Source: Hydrangea macrophylla
Taxonomy: Eukaryota; Streptophyta; Magnoliopsida; Cornales; Hydrangeaceae
Reading direction: 5' to 3'
Assembly (NCBI GenBank): GCA_033977485.1
Contig: CM066988.1
Coordinates: forward strand, 75,755,169-75,819,168
Length of the DNA stretch: 64,000 nt
Under the pieces are notes generated by a model. The model saw only the letters and a program-made list of their open reading frames with translations. It made no database searches and was not told the DNA's origin. Below are positions 1 to 10,172 of the stretch, piece by piece; the first letter of the stretch is position 1; every line of letters begins with the position of its first letter. Both the position numbers and the translations under genes were made by a program.

Positions 1-539
1 GCATTAACCTGCACAAATAGTAGCTAAAACAATACAACTTATCATAGATTAATCATATTGTCTAAAACTAGCATTGTAATGCAAATTGCAGATAAAACGG
101 GAAGTTGTGATCAAAACTAATGCAATTCTTTCTTTTAGCGCGGTTGTATTTTACAAATACCCCCGCTTTGCATTGATAACGAAAGTTACGGGTTTGCCAG
201 TTAGAAGAAGGACTCTGGCCTACTTTCGTATTAGGGCCTCCTTTATGTTTTCAACAGCTATATTTTGTTATGTAATAATTTAAGTGGCGTCGATCGCCCA
301 AATTCATCTTTTGTGGTTTTCATTTGGAACTTCTGTAATAGTCTAAGTAGCAAACAGTTTAAGTTCCCCCATGAATACCATTAGACGCCTTTGCAATGCC
401 TTACTCTGATATATATAATTATGTTTATATATTGCACGGACAGGTCAGTTTTATATAACTCGTCATTCCTTACGGGTCCAGAAAGGAAATTTTAAATTTT
501 TCCCATTTTTGGCTACTCCGGGTCGTGACAATCCACTAA
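1..539. other. No gene recognised (left edge)
   Basis: AT-rich sequence with only short chance reading frames. Near 470-497 there is a stretch (cgggtccagaaaggaaatt) whose reverse complement resembles 5312-5331 (aatttcctttatggacccg). This suggests that both belong to the same repeat family in opposite orientation. I see no coding signal, RNA gene or clear element end here. Confidence 0.4.
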
Positions 540-739
540 CTTATGAACATTATTTCACAGGTGATAAACTCATGCATCAAACACTTTTGTAAATACTCTG
601 TACATAGCATAACATCACATTCAAAAACAAAAAAAATCGTTCATACTTTACAATATAGCAGAAAATGCATATTTTTTGTAACAGGGGCATCTGGTCCCGA
701 TACTTCCATCTTCCTTGTAAGGAGAACACTCACCTCTAG

Positions 740-1215
740 CCCAATATACTTTCCAAAGCATAACTACTGACCCAACACTTCCAAAAGCCTAACCACTGGC
801 CCAACATACTTCTAAAGCCCAACCACTGGCCAACACTTCTGAAAACTTCACCTCTAGCCCAATATACTTTCCAAAGCCCAAGTATTGGCCCAACACTTCC
901 AAAAGCCTAACCACTGGCCCAACATACTTCTAAAGCCCAACCACTGGCCAACACTTCCGAAAACTTCACCTCTAGCCCCAATATACTTTCCAAAGCCCAA
1001 CCACTGGCCCAACACTTCCGAAAACCTCACTATTGGCCCTACATACTTCCAAAAGCCCAACTACTGGCCCAACATACTTCTAAAAGCCTGACCACTGGCC
1101 CAACACTTCCAAAAGCCTAACCACTGGCCCAACATACTTCCAAAGCCCAACTACTGGCTCAACATACTTCCAAAAGCCTAACCACTGGCCTAACATACTT
1201 CCAAGACCTCCCACT
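740..1215. repeat. Tandem repeat array, about 40-bp unit
   Basis: About a dozen degenerate copies of a unit reading roughly CCCAACACTTCCAAAAGCC followed by TAACCACTGGCC occur head to tail. Copies alternate between CCAACACTTCC and CCAACATACTTC variants, which suggests a higher-order unit of two. The open frames on both strands here are by-products of the repeat. The array lies at the start of a noncoding region that leads into a Tat/Ogre-like LTR, so it is probably the tandem-repeat-rich untranslated part of such an element (inference). Confidence 0.8.
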
Positions 1216-1329
1216 TCATGCAGCCTTTACTCAAGCTCGCCAACTCTACAACAACCCCTCTGCTCAGATCCACATGTCAAATCATCCTCTCCTCTACGGA
1301 TCATCAAGAAGTATATCCCGTACTCGGGA

Positions 1330-1790
1330 TCACCAAGTTCATCTCATCTAGTCTCTGTCAAGGGACATCCTATTCATATCATCCAGCTTCAGGTGTGAGT
1401 CTGTCAAGTGACGTCATGTTCATCTCATCCATTCACAGGATTGAGTCCGTCAAGGGGCATCCTATTCGCAATCTCACTATTGGAAAAGAGTCCGTCAAGT
1501 GGCGTCCCGTTTACATCTTCAGCACAGGAGTGAGTCCGTCAAGGGGCATCCTGTTCACAATTTCACTATTGGGAATGAGTCCGTCAAGTAGTGTCCCATT
1601 TACATCTTCAGCACATGAGTGAGTCTGTTAAGGGGTATCCTGTTCACAATCTCACTATCAGGAATGAGCCCGTCAAGTAACGTCCCGTTCACATCTTCGA
1701 AGTGAGTCCGTCAAGAGGCATCCTGTTCATAATATCACCATCGGGACTAAGTCCGTCAAGTGGCTTCCTGTTATCATCAAAGTCAACCTC
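1330..1790. repeat. Tandem repeat array, GAGTCCGTCAAG unit
   Basis: Imperfect units of about 60-70 bp, each containing GAGTCCGTCAAG, then GGCATCC or GGCGTCC, then a TGTTCACAATCTCACTAT or TTTACATCTTCAGCAC segment. At least seven copies of the GTCCGTCAAG core are visible. The unit is unrelated to the array at 740-1215, so this noncoding block carries several different periodicities. Confidence 0.75.
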
Positions 1791-1794
1791 AGTT

Positions 1795-2130
1795 TAGGAT
1801 TACGCGGCTTCACACTTCCTGATTACATCCCTCTTTCCCCAGCAGTATGAACTACGCATGGTCTGATTCTTCGAAAGGAGATACGTAGGCACCTGTAAAG
1901 GCTCGACCATACCCTCACTTTACTACATTCTTGGTTAAATTTTGAGATTACGCAGCTTCGTATTTCTCGACTACACCGTCTCTCACCATCTCTTAGCTAC
2001 CCAGGTTCGCACAAACTACGCACGGTCTGATTCTCCAGACAGGAGATACATAGGCAGCTCATGCGAGCTCGACCATACCCTTACTTTACTACATTCTCAG
2101 TTAAAGTTTGAGATTACGCGGGTTTGCACT
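1795..2130. repeat. About 160-bp direct repeat pair, Tat/Ogre-like untranslated sequence
   Basis: Two consecutive copies carry the ordered landmarks GATTACGCGGCTTC, ACTACGCATGGTCTGATTC, GGAGATACGTAGGCA and CTCGACCATACCCT. A third copy begins at 2110. A related segment recurs at 4527-4595 (ACTACGTTTGGCCTGATTC, GGATACGTAAGCAAC). The phrase 'grow-through' of a GGTCTGATTC block followed by GATACGTAGGCA is characteristic of Tat/Ogre-lineage gypsy untranslated regions (family knowledge). Confidence 0.6.
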
Positions 2131-2194
2131 TCTCAACTACACCATCCCTTTTCTACTCGATTCTCGGCGACCACAATGGGAGCTATTTGCCTTC

Positions 2195-2590
2195 TCTGGT
2201 GGTACCCACAATCTCCACTTGCCTACGTTGGCATCTCAAACTCACTTACCTACGATGGCATTTCACATTCACTTGCCTAACATTGGCACCTCATATTCAC
2301 TTGCATACATTGGCATCTCATACTCACTTGCCTACGATGGCATTTCACATTCACTTGCCTAACATTGGCACCTCATATTCATTTGCCAACATTGGCACCT
2401 CATACTCACTTGCCTACGATGGTATTTCACATCCAATTGTGGCACCTCATACTCACTTGCCTACGATGGCATTTCACATTCACTTGTCTACATTGACACC
2501 TCATACTCACTTGCCTATGATGGAATTTCCCATTCATCGCCTACGTTGGCACCTCATACTCACTTGTCTACTTTGGCACGTCTTTTACTT
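2195..2590. repeat. Tandem repeat array, about 28-bp unit
   Basis: About a dozen copies of a unit approximating CCTACGATGGCATTTCACAT followed by TCACTTG. Variants swap GATGGCATTTC for CATTGGCACCTC. The overlapping open frames here (2108-2687) translate the repeat in different registers and are not genes. Confidence 0.85.
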
Positions 2591-2667
2591 ATTCTCATCA
2601 CTTAAAAAGAAAGGAGACAAAAATGGGTCGTCTAGTTTCTTTGTCACGATTTACTTCGCATACCATG

Positions 2668-2682
2668 ACAAAGAGGGGCAGC
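2668..2682 (+). other. Polypurine tract-like site before Tat/Ogre LTR
   Basis: The purine-rich run gacaaagaggggcagc lies directly before the TGTAGACACC start of the following LTR. This is where a plus-strand primer tract belongs. It suggests that 540-2682 is the 3' untranslated end of a + strand element. Confidence 0.5.
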
Positions 2683-2909
2683 TGTAGACACCTCATTTTT
2701 GCCCAACCCAATCATTTCAAAATAAAGTACTCGTTGACACGAGTCTTTTGCCTTTTGAATCATCCCAATCTGACCTCGAATGGGAAAGATATTGCAAGTC
2801 ATAGAAATGGGGTCAAATGGTCAACAATTCCGCATGCACCCTACCACACTCTATAATTCTCCTCCTCCACAAAACTCATTCTGACAATTATACTCGGTGG
2901 AGCAAAAGC

Positions 2910-3110
2910 AAAAGAAAAAAAAAAGGGAAGCACTAAAAAAACTAATAAAATAAATAAAAACATAAAAAAAAAATTAAAAAAAAAACACAAAATGGAGCAC
3001 TAAAGAAAAAGAAAAAAAAATTAAAAAAAAAAAAACCAAAAGCAAGCACCAACCATAAATAAAAAAAGAGAAAAAAAAAAAAAGAAAATATTAAAAAAAA
3101 TTGAATTTTT
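2910..3110. repeat. A-rich low-complexity tract inside LTR
   Basis: About 200 bp is dominated by runs of A broken by G, C or T. It ends just before a TATA motif and lies inside the Tat/Ogre-like LTR. No coding content. Confidence 0.85.
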
Positions 3111-3113
3111 GCC

Positions 3114-3120
3114 TATAAAA
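3114..3120 (+). promoter_or_regulatory. TATA box of Tat/Ogre-like LTR
   Basis: TATAAAA in the context GCCTATAAAATGG, about 430 bp into the LTR and after the A-rich tract, is where LTR transcription would start. It is a sequence match only. Confidence 0.45.
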
Positions 3121-3920
3121 TGGCAATACGTTCATTCATTTGAGAGGGGGGAAGTAGCAGCCTCTCTCCACTCTAAGGCCTTGTTTGGCCCTCCCTCATT
3201 ACTCCTTTCTCCATCTTCATCCTCCTCAATCACCATTGAAGCACCAAACAGTCCATGTTGCTAAAGTCCACTGCTGTGATAATGATAAAAAATTCACCAT
3301 GAATTCATTTTTGATTCAAATCAAATGAAACCAATTGGAGAGTGTTCCAAACTCAATGACAGTTTCTTATGATTTTTATCAGAATTTACGAAAATTGTAT
3401 GGCCCATTTTCAAAGCATAAACACACAAGGCATACAATCTGCCAGAAACATCACAGCAGTGACACCAGATCATGTTTACTGTTTGGACTACTTCAAGATT
3501 TTTTCTTCACTCCATTTTTTTGTCCATTAACTATAGCCTCTTACCTACCCTTGTGATTTTTATTTTATTTTATTCGGATCAGTTTAATTTTTGTAAAAAA
3601 TTGTCCAATTTCGGTCGACAGTGCAGTCCCTGATTCTGAGTAAGGGTGCTTCTAAATTCAATTTCTCCAAGATATTGCCAAACGGTTTTCTTTTATGGAA
3701 ACTAGACTCATTTGGGAGCCTTCCCTTAAAATTTCATAAAATTGGAAGCATCGAGACCCCTTCGTTCCATTTTTGGAATACTCAATTCAAATCTGCCAAA
3801 AAACTGAAAGAAAAACAAAAAAAAAAAAAAAAATTCTTTTACCGAATACTCCTAACTTATCAAGTTTCTCAATAACTTTGATAAAAAGGAAATTCGAACA
3901 TCACACTTTTCAATAAACTT

Positions 3921-4275
3921 GGGCACCGTCCCTTTCTTCTGGTACAAAAAAAAAGACGAAAAGAAAAATGCAAAAAAATGGACTTTTCTCAATATAAAAC
4001 TCCAATGCCACCTTTGCTTGGAATTTGCAAATAGCACAGGTAAGACAGGTAAGTCTTCTCACTCTTAATGGGCACCGACCCTTACTTCCAGCATAAAAAT
4101 AAAAATATAAAAAAAATCTCTTTTCTTTTCAATCATTTGGGCACCGACCCTTACTTCCGGCATAAAAATAAAATACAAAAAAAATTCTCTTTTCATTTCT
4201 TTATTTTGGGCACCGACTCTTACTTCCGGTACACTTTTCAGTCATTTGGGCACAAATCCTTATTTTCGGCATATG
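3921..4275 (+). repeat. GGGCACCGACCC short tandem repeat in LTR
   Basis: Five spaced copies of a unit beginning GGGCACCGACCCTTACTTCC and followed by an A-rich segment begin near 3921, 4070, 4139, 4208 and 4247. The first and last are degenerate. A related GGGCACCGGCC stands at about 62501 in another Tat-like sequence. Confidence 0.7.
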
Positions 4276-4894
4276 AATAAAAGCACAGAAAAAAAAAATA
4301 AAAAAGGAAAAGTAGAAAAAAAAATACATCATTCTCCATCCACTTGCATAATCTCATTTCAATCTCAATCACCTTCCAAAGGTTAAAATCTAGGACTATA
4401 CCACGTGGGTTAAAGTTCCTAGTTACACCAAACTCTATTTTTTAATTCACTATATCACATGTGCACGGTCAAACGGGACCACTTTTCTTTCTCTAAAAAA
4501 CCATGCATACACTCACACACAGGTCAGAACTACGTTTGGCCTGATTCTCGTCTTGGGATACGTAAGCAACTCTCAAAGACTGCGGCCATACCTATCACAA
4601 TTTTTTGTCCTATTCACTTTCTAAAAAAAAATTCTTTTCTTTTTCAAAATGAAATGCCCCATTTTAATAAAAATCACTAAGATTGGCAACCGTGTTTGCA
4701 CGGATGTTCGAGGGTGCCTAATACCTTCCCTCGACATAATCGAGTCCCCGAACCCATCTCAAAATGTCTGGTTTTCGTATGGCTATTCAGAGTCACACTT
4801 TTTAAGGGCCCACTTTTCTCAAAACTATTTTTCAAAGGTCAAAGATGAATTACTTTAATTGTCTTTGCAGGGGCCCTAACACCCCAAATGTTAG

Positions 4895-4912
4895 GTGGCG
4901 TCTCTGAACATT
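4895..4912 (+). other. Primer-binding-site-like sequence after Tat/Ogre LTR
   Basis: GTGGCGTCTCTGAAC resembles the TGGCGACTCTGCTGG primer site used by Tat/Ogre elements (complementary to a tRNA 3' end). It sits directly after the LTR. It differs at several positions, so the element is old. Related copies occur at 8268-8279 (minus), 15253-15263 (plus) and 62437-62447 (minus). Confidence 0.45.
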
Positions 4913-5339
4913 TCAAATAGGCTCTACCATACTCTTTTCACCCTTTCCAATAAAAATCAAGTCACAATTCACCCACTCTCAGGAAGCCGGGCCCACACCG
5001 ATAGCCTGGCTGTGCCGAAAATGCGAGCACGACAGGTACAACAAATTTAAACGAAACTTAACTTAAGTGTGTTGTACAAGATGTGTGCACTTGCACTGGA
5101 ATACCTCTCAAACGGCACTCTCAAAGCCATTTGAGACAAAACGGTATCGTTTTATACCAAATGGAACATTTATACACACAAAAAAAAATGAAAGCCCCAA
5201 ACGGCTCACACTATGACGTTTGGGAATTGGACGGCACAGTGTGTGCTGTGTGGGAGATTGTTTCGTGGCACACGGTGTCATGCCCCGACGTAGCATAAAT
5301 ATATAAAGCATTTAATTTCCTTTATGGACCCGTAGGTCG
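4913..5339 (+). other. Noncoding Tat/Ogre-like leader remnant
   Basis: It contains GGAAGCCGGGCCCACACC, GATAGCCTGGC and GAAAATGCGAGCACGACAGG. These resemble the leader just inside the 5' LTR of Tat/Ogre elements. No gag or pol can be read. It gives way to a different repeat near 5340. Confidence 0.35.
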
Positions 5340-5928
5340 CGACAGTTTGAAGGATCGATTCCGTCCCAAACGTCGAACAACACAATAATTGAATCAGAGT
5401 TAGAGCAATCAAGGCTTATAAAATTTTTCCAAATTAATAATTACTACATCACGTGATCTACTAAAGGCACAACCCATCTTGCAAATAAAATAATATCTAA
5501 TATCTATTACAGTCATCCTTATTTCAAATTTATTTTAAAAGCATAAGATAGTAACAAAATAGTTTCTTCTTCTCCAATAGTCATAATCAATTCGCGTAGT
5601 CATACTGCCCTGACTGGTTATAACCTAAAAAACCTAGACACGAATGTCCAGGGTGCATCAACGCCGTCAGGAAGCTGGTGAGTATTAAAAATATATGTTT
5701 GAATGTAAAACATACTCAATTACTATTTTTCATTTCACGGTTCCATTATTCAACAGGTTAACATGGAAATGAATTCACTTATGAGATAGTAAGGGTGATA
5801 TTATAATTCATGAAAAATATGACCGTGCATGAGACCAATACAACTATTCTCATCTCACCAACTCTTTTCTCTTGACAACACATCACCCAACTCTCTCACT
5901 CTAGTATCTTTAAAAAAAATAAGATGAC

Positions 5929-6235
5929 CACACTTTAGTACAGGGGGTACCAAGGAGTGTCCAGTTTGCCTCACACTTTAGTACGGGGTACCAAGGAGTG
6001 TCCAATGCTCACACTTTAACCATACCACGCATGTTAGGGAGTGCCCAGTAGGCCACACTTTAGCACTACCATGGGCGCCAGGGAATGTCCAAGTCGGCGT
6101 CACACACTTTAGCGCTACCATGGGCGCCATGGAGTGTCCAGTCTTGTCACCGTCGCATTTTAAAGACACTCTAGCCGCAATATCGTAACATCACACTTTG
6201 GTACACCAATACCAGGGAGTGTCCACACACAATCT
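5929..6235. repeat. Tandem repeat array, about 50-60-bp unit
   Basis: About six imperfect units contain CACACTTTAG, then a variable middle with ACCATGGGCGCC or GGGGTACC, then AGGAGTGTCCA or AGGGAGTGTCCA. The GGTACC and GGCGCC words are themselves palindromes. The open frame at 5978-6169 on the minus strand is a translation of this repeat. Confidence 0.75.
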
Positions 6236-6627
6236 CAACTACATACTCTTTCCACACTAACCACCACTCACCATGCATGTACAACTGACTCCACATAAAT
6301 GACATGTGACTTAATACAGAAATTGTAAAGTATTGGGAACGATAACCATGGATATACGAGAAGAAATCAAACCTTATATGAGACAACCAGTGAATTCATC
6401 AAAGAATACTTTAATATGCTTTTATCGCTACTAGAATACAAGTTGGTCTACTTTGAAGCAATGCCCTCAAAAAATGAGATATACTTTTTGTGGATGAATT
6501 ACATATCAAATGAAAGGTCTTTGAGTCTAGTTTCCAAAGCTTCAAACGGTGTACGTTTTCAAGTTTTTTTAGACGAAGTTATGACCATTTTACTAAAAGT
6601 CGTCAGTGTTGAAAAATGTCAATCAAT

Positions 6628-6672
6628 TGGCAAAAGTGCCAATCGATTGGTAAACATACCAATCGATTGGTA
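6628..6672. repeat. Cluster of CCAATCGATTGG palindromes
   Basis: Three copies of a 12-bp palindrome occur within 45 bp. One is degenerate (TCAATCAATTGG) and two are perfect (CCAATCGATTGG), with spacers of about 5-10 bp. The same architecture with related words occurs at 48040-48215 and 61890-62125. Confidence 0.85.
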
Positions 6673-7400
6673 TCAGCAGTTTCTCCCTTATTACGAATTT
6701 AAAGCCTATTTCTGACCCATTTTGAAATCCAAATACAAACATAACTTGTAATATATGGTTCTCTCCATTTTTCTGCAAGGATTATGAATATATGATCGGA
6801 TTTACCTAATTTCAATCATAGCTCTCGAATTTTATGAAAAACCAAGAGGTAACAAAACTTCAATTCTAATATACTTTCTTATATGAATGAATTAAGCTCT
6901 ACAACTTCAAACATAACATCTATGGACTGCAATCTTTCATTTTTATCTATCAAAACGAATTTCGGTTAAGTTTTGGAAATCACCATTTTTCAAGCTTCAA
7001 GCTTCCATGAAGAATCAATAATGGCAACTACACATAAGACTAATACAAACAGCAACTAAGGTATAATTTACATTCTAAGTGAGTTTAAAATACTCACTGA
7101 GATTAAAGATAGAATTTCCTGAGAAAGAAGTTAAGAAATAAGGAACCCAAATTGTAAGCTTGGTTGTGGAGGTTCAAGCTTCCCTCTCTCTTTAGAAACT
7201 TTCTATAAATTTTGTATAACTCTCTGCACTCTCTCTTTTCTCTCAGAAATTTCAGTGTATAGGATGTAGAATTGTGAGTTATAGAGTGAGCATTGAGAGT
7301 TATAAAGTAAACTAATTTGGTGAACTTGGGCTCCAAGTTCAACCCTCAACACTCAACAAATGCATTTTGTTTTCCAATTTCTAATATGCACGACATATAT

Positions 7401-8267
7401 GCATACACATAAAAGATATATACATACGTATATACACTCTTAAATATTGAAGGGGTGGTTTATAGACTAGTAGGGAATAATACAAAAGTGTTTGGGAAAA
7501 GTAGCTTCTAGGCATAAATCAATACACAACAAATAAACACATCCAAACAAGGCATATCCAATGATTACTTGCCATAAATGGAAATAAAGCATAAGTCACT
7601 TCTTGCTTTATGTCAATTCCAAAATCTGTGCAAGTTTGATGTGGCGCAGATAGTTTTGAACGTAAACTAGTATTTTCGCAGCACGGTGATCACCACAAAA
7701 ATACAGAAAATTCATTTTAACGTAAGAAATGATTATCTGGTTTTATAAAAATACTGTTTGAGTTAAAAGAAAATGTTTCCACCATTTTGAAATATAGATT
7801 TGAAATCCAACGTAGGTATTACTAAATTTATAAAAATTGCAGTTTGACCCCAACAAGAATTTTAATATCAATTAAACAAGTAATAAAATTCAAAATATGA
7901 GAATTGCAATTTAAATTAACACTGGGAATATAGATTAAAAGTGAAAATGCAATTAAAATTAAATGAAAATGCAGGTTGTTACACACGACTTTAAATTGTG
8001 TGTACCATTTGGGCTCTCACGGCATATCCTGTGCTGTATGCCTTGTACAATAATGAAACTTAAGCGAACAAAAAACTTAAGTTTCACTGAGTTTCTTCCC
8101 CTAAGTTTAATATTTAGCCTGCACCACTGCAAGTGTACAATGCAAAGTTTCCTTAAGTTTGTGGTATGAAACCACCCACTGCAGATGCTCTTAGAACAAG
8201 ACATCTCCTTAACAAAAATCTCAAAATTTTCAGACATTAATCTTTTGGACAGTCTGTAGCTACCTAG
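7401..8267. other. Noncoding repeat-derived stretch with a MITE-like end
   Basis: AT-rich with no supported gene. At 8170-8195 the sequence CCACTGCAGATGCTC followed by TTA resembles the terminus of PIF/Harbinger-type MITEs, which often begin GAGCATCTGCAGTGG (family knowledge). A matching opposite end was not found, so the element is at best truncated. The minus-strand frame at 7959-8279 overlaps this end and shows no recognisable domain. Confidence 0.3.
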
Positions 8268-8279
8268 CAGAGTCGCCAA
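8268..8279 (-). other. Primer-binding-site-like sequence, Tat/Ogre type, minus strand
   Basis: On the minus strand it reads TTGGCGACTCTGCTAGG. This is a close match to the Tat/Ogre priming site TGGCGACTCTGCTGGGG. It implies that an LTR in minus orientation lies to its right (8280 onward). Confidence 0.5.
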
Positions 8280-9879
8280 TTATGTGAACCTAAACCAAGC
8301 TTCGGCCTAAATAGGCCCATGTCAAGACCACGAATGAAAGTCACAACCTCAATTAGCCTTTAAACAAGACCATACTGAATTGGATGACCCTCTAGTTTGA
8401 AACCTTCATGGAATCCTTCTCATATTCCATGAAGGTTCATATGGATTCAGTCATATATAGTCTCCAAGGACCATTAACTTGGGAGGAGATTTAATAAAAA
8501 TAGATCTATATTCCTCAAGGAAAATGTATTTGGGAGAGGAATTGGATATAGTTAAAGTTTAGTGAAGATTATGAATACCAATTCAACAAATGGTGCAGTA
8601 AACTTATAAACTCACTGAGATCAAAGATTTTTTTTATTAAATCATGGTCCATGAGAATTGAGTGAGACCAATTGGAAAATGTTCATAACTCATATGTCTA
8701 CCTCCATAATCCTGGTCTTGATGAAATTCCATATTTAGGATGGTTTGGTCTTATGATTTGTGAGTAGGTTGCTCTTTGTCCGAAATTTCAGAACAGTAAG
8801 TTCGCTTAAAATAAGTAAATCAGAGCCTTAATCAAGTTTTCTTGACATAAAATAAATTTTTCTATGAAGATTAATGTGTTAGGAAGATAGCCTAAAAAGA
8901 TCAAAGTGATTCTGATATTTTTACTATTTTTAGAAAATCATAAAAAAAACTCTAGACAGAGAGTTGAAAATTTCTTAGTGATGTCTGGTCATGACCCTAT
9001 TCCTAGAGATTAAACCGTTGGATCTTTGATTTTCTTTTTGGGTTAGAAACTAGACTCACAGAGGAACAACATACTCAAAAATCATTAAGATCCAATCATT
9101 GGAAGTATTTTATTTCTATTTCTTAAAGTCTGGTATGCTCTCTGTAATTCTTACAATTCTCACTGTTTTGACAAAACTTGAATAACTCTAATCTAACGGT
9201 CTCCAAGTGTCCTAGGATCTAAACCATGTCTTAAATAATGTCAATTAAGTTTAAATCCAGAGGTTAGATGATTCAAAGTAATGAATATCTCATAGCTCAT
9301 GTTCATGCATTCATTCATACATATTGATACTCATAAATAGGACTCATGTTTGGTCTAAGTTGCACTTAATTGAACATAATTGAACATGACTAGGGGTTCC
9401 TTATGATTATGTTGGGGCTATGGCAACTCTATATGGACATTACATTGGCTCCTAGTTGAGACTTGTATATCTATAGAGGTGCTATGGTTCCAACTAGTTA
9501 AAAGAAATCCATAGTCATGCCAATTCCTCCTTTACTTGGTTGATTTAAGTTAGAAGTTTAGGATTGATTACTTGATATCATATTTGAAGCACGTGGACTA
9601 ATCTTTGTTTTGTAGCGCTTTTGAGGTACAATTTCTCAAACCTTTCTCTAGCTTATTCTTGTTGATTGTATTGATTTTTTGACTCCATGCACGACAACTT
9701 AGATTAGGTCTTGCCTTATGTGTATATGTGATTAGAGACCTTTTCTTAGGATTTGTATTTTGTATGCATTGCACGTTTTCCATATCGCAACTGGATCCTA
9801 AGTAAGTTTCCTAGTTCCCTATTTGCACATCATCTTGCTTGCTACTTAAAATTATGTGGTTTTTGAACGCTATTTTATC
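8280..9879 (-). repeat. Tat/Ogre-like LTR-derived sequence (degenerate)
   Basis: Noncoding sequence to the right of the minus-strand priming site. It is interrupted at 9880 by the copia element and continues at 15006. No open frame of interest. Its family assignment rests only on the flanking priming site. Confidence 0.3.
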
Positions 9880-9884
9880 TTTAG
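9880..9884. repeat. Target site duplication of copia element 1 (left)
   Basis: TTTAG precedes the left LTR, and GTTAG follows the right LTR at 15001-15005 (4 of 5 match). This is the usual 5-bp length for LTR retrotransposons. Confidence 0.7.
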
Positions 9885-10160
9885 TAAAGTTTTTTTGGGA
9901 GAATTCTCACTCAATATTTCCAAAAAGAATGTACAAAGTTATAAAGGAAAAGGGGAAACCACAAACACGGTAACTCCCTTGATTCAAGGACTAGAAAAAA
10001 TACTAACAATCCTGAACTAACTAAAATAGAAAATCTAATCTTTATAAAATAGGAAAGGCTAACAAATAGCTAACTAATTGATTGGTCAAGATACACTTGG
10101 GTTTACCCTATACAGCAGAATCAATCCTGGAGATCAGGATATCAACTTTGGATTTCCACA
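9885..10160 (-). repeat. Copia 1, 3' LTR
   Basis: This is the left copy on the + strand. On the minus strand it starts TGTGGAAATCC and ends CTCCCAAAAAAACTTTA, where the terminal CA has become TA. It aligns along its whole length with 14724-15000. Confidence 0.9.
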
Positions 10161-10172
10161 CTCCCCCTCAAG
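10161..10172 (-). other. Copia 1 polypurine tract
   Basis: On the minus strand it reads TTGAGGGGGAG, directly before the TGTGG start of the 3' LTR. It overlaps the end of the pol frame (stop at 10168-10170). Confidence 0.75.

Larger units (their letters stand above)
2683..4894 (+). repeat. Tat/Ogre-like LTR
   Basis: The block opens with TGTAGACACCTCATTTTTGC, a start typical of Tat/Ogre-lineage LTRs. Near its end (4700-4760) it carries AGGGTGCCTAATACCTTCCC and CGAGTCCCCGAACCC, also hallmark segments of these LTRs (family knowledge). It contains an A-rich stretch (2910-3110), a TATA box (3114), and repeats of GGGCACCGACCCTTACTTCC. A priming-site-like GTGGCGTCTCTG follows at 4895. The right border is approximate (CCCTAACA ends at 4882). 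No protein is encoded. Confidence 0.6.
5340..7400 (-). repeat. Chromovirus-like LTR remnant (probable solo LTR)
   Basis: Read on the minus strand, this block has the same order of parts as the 5' LTR of the old chromovirus at 48-58 kb: a palindrome cluster (6628-6672), then a tandem array of short units (5929-6235), then a segment near 5600-5680 similar to 57980-58040. That segment reads CTGACGGCGTTGATG on the minus strand here, against CTGACAGCATTTTATG there. No internal coding sequence adjoins it, so a solo or broken LTR is likely. The outer ends are not resolved. Confidence 0.4.

Noticed and set aside
1218..1622. 134-codon open frame
   Set aside because: It runs across the GTCCGTCAAG repeat array; Ser/Ile-rich repeat translation with no domain.
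2108..2687. 187-codon open frame
   Set aside because: Three overlapping frames all read the same tandem repeat; there is no domain and no non-repeat coding pattern.
3172..3260. GGCCTTGTTTGG...CACCAAACAGTCC as a tiny MITE
   Set aside because: The inverted match is short and imperfect, and no duplication flanks it; it lies within an LTR.
7959..8279. 106-codon minus-strand frame
   Set aside because: It covers a MITE-like end and a retrotransposon priming site; the translation has no family resemblance.
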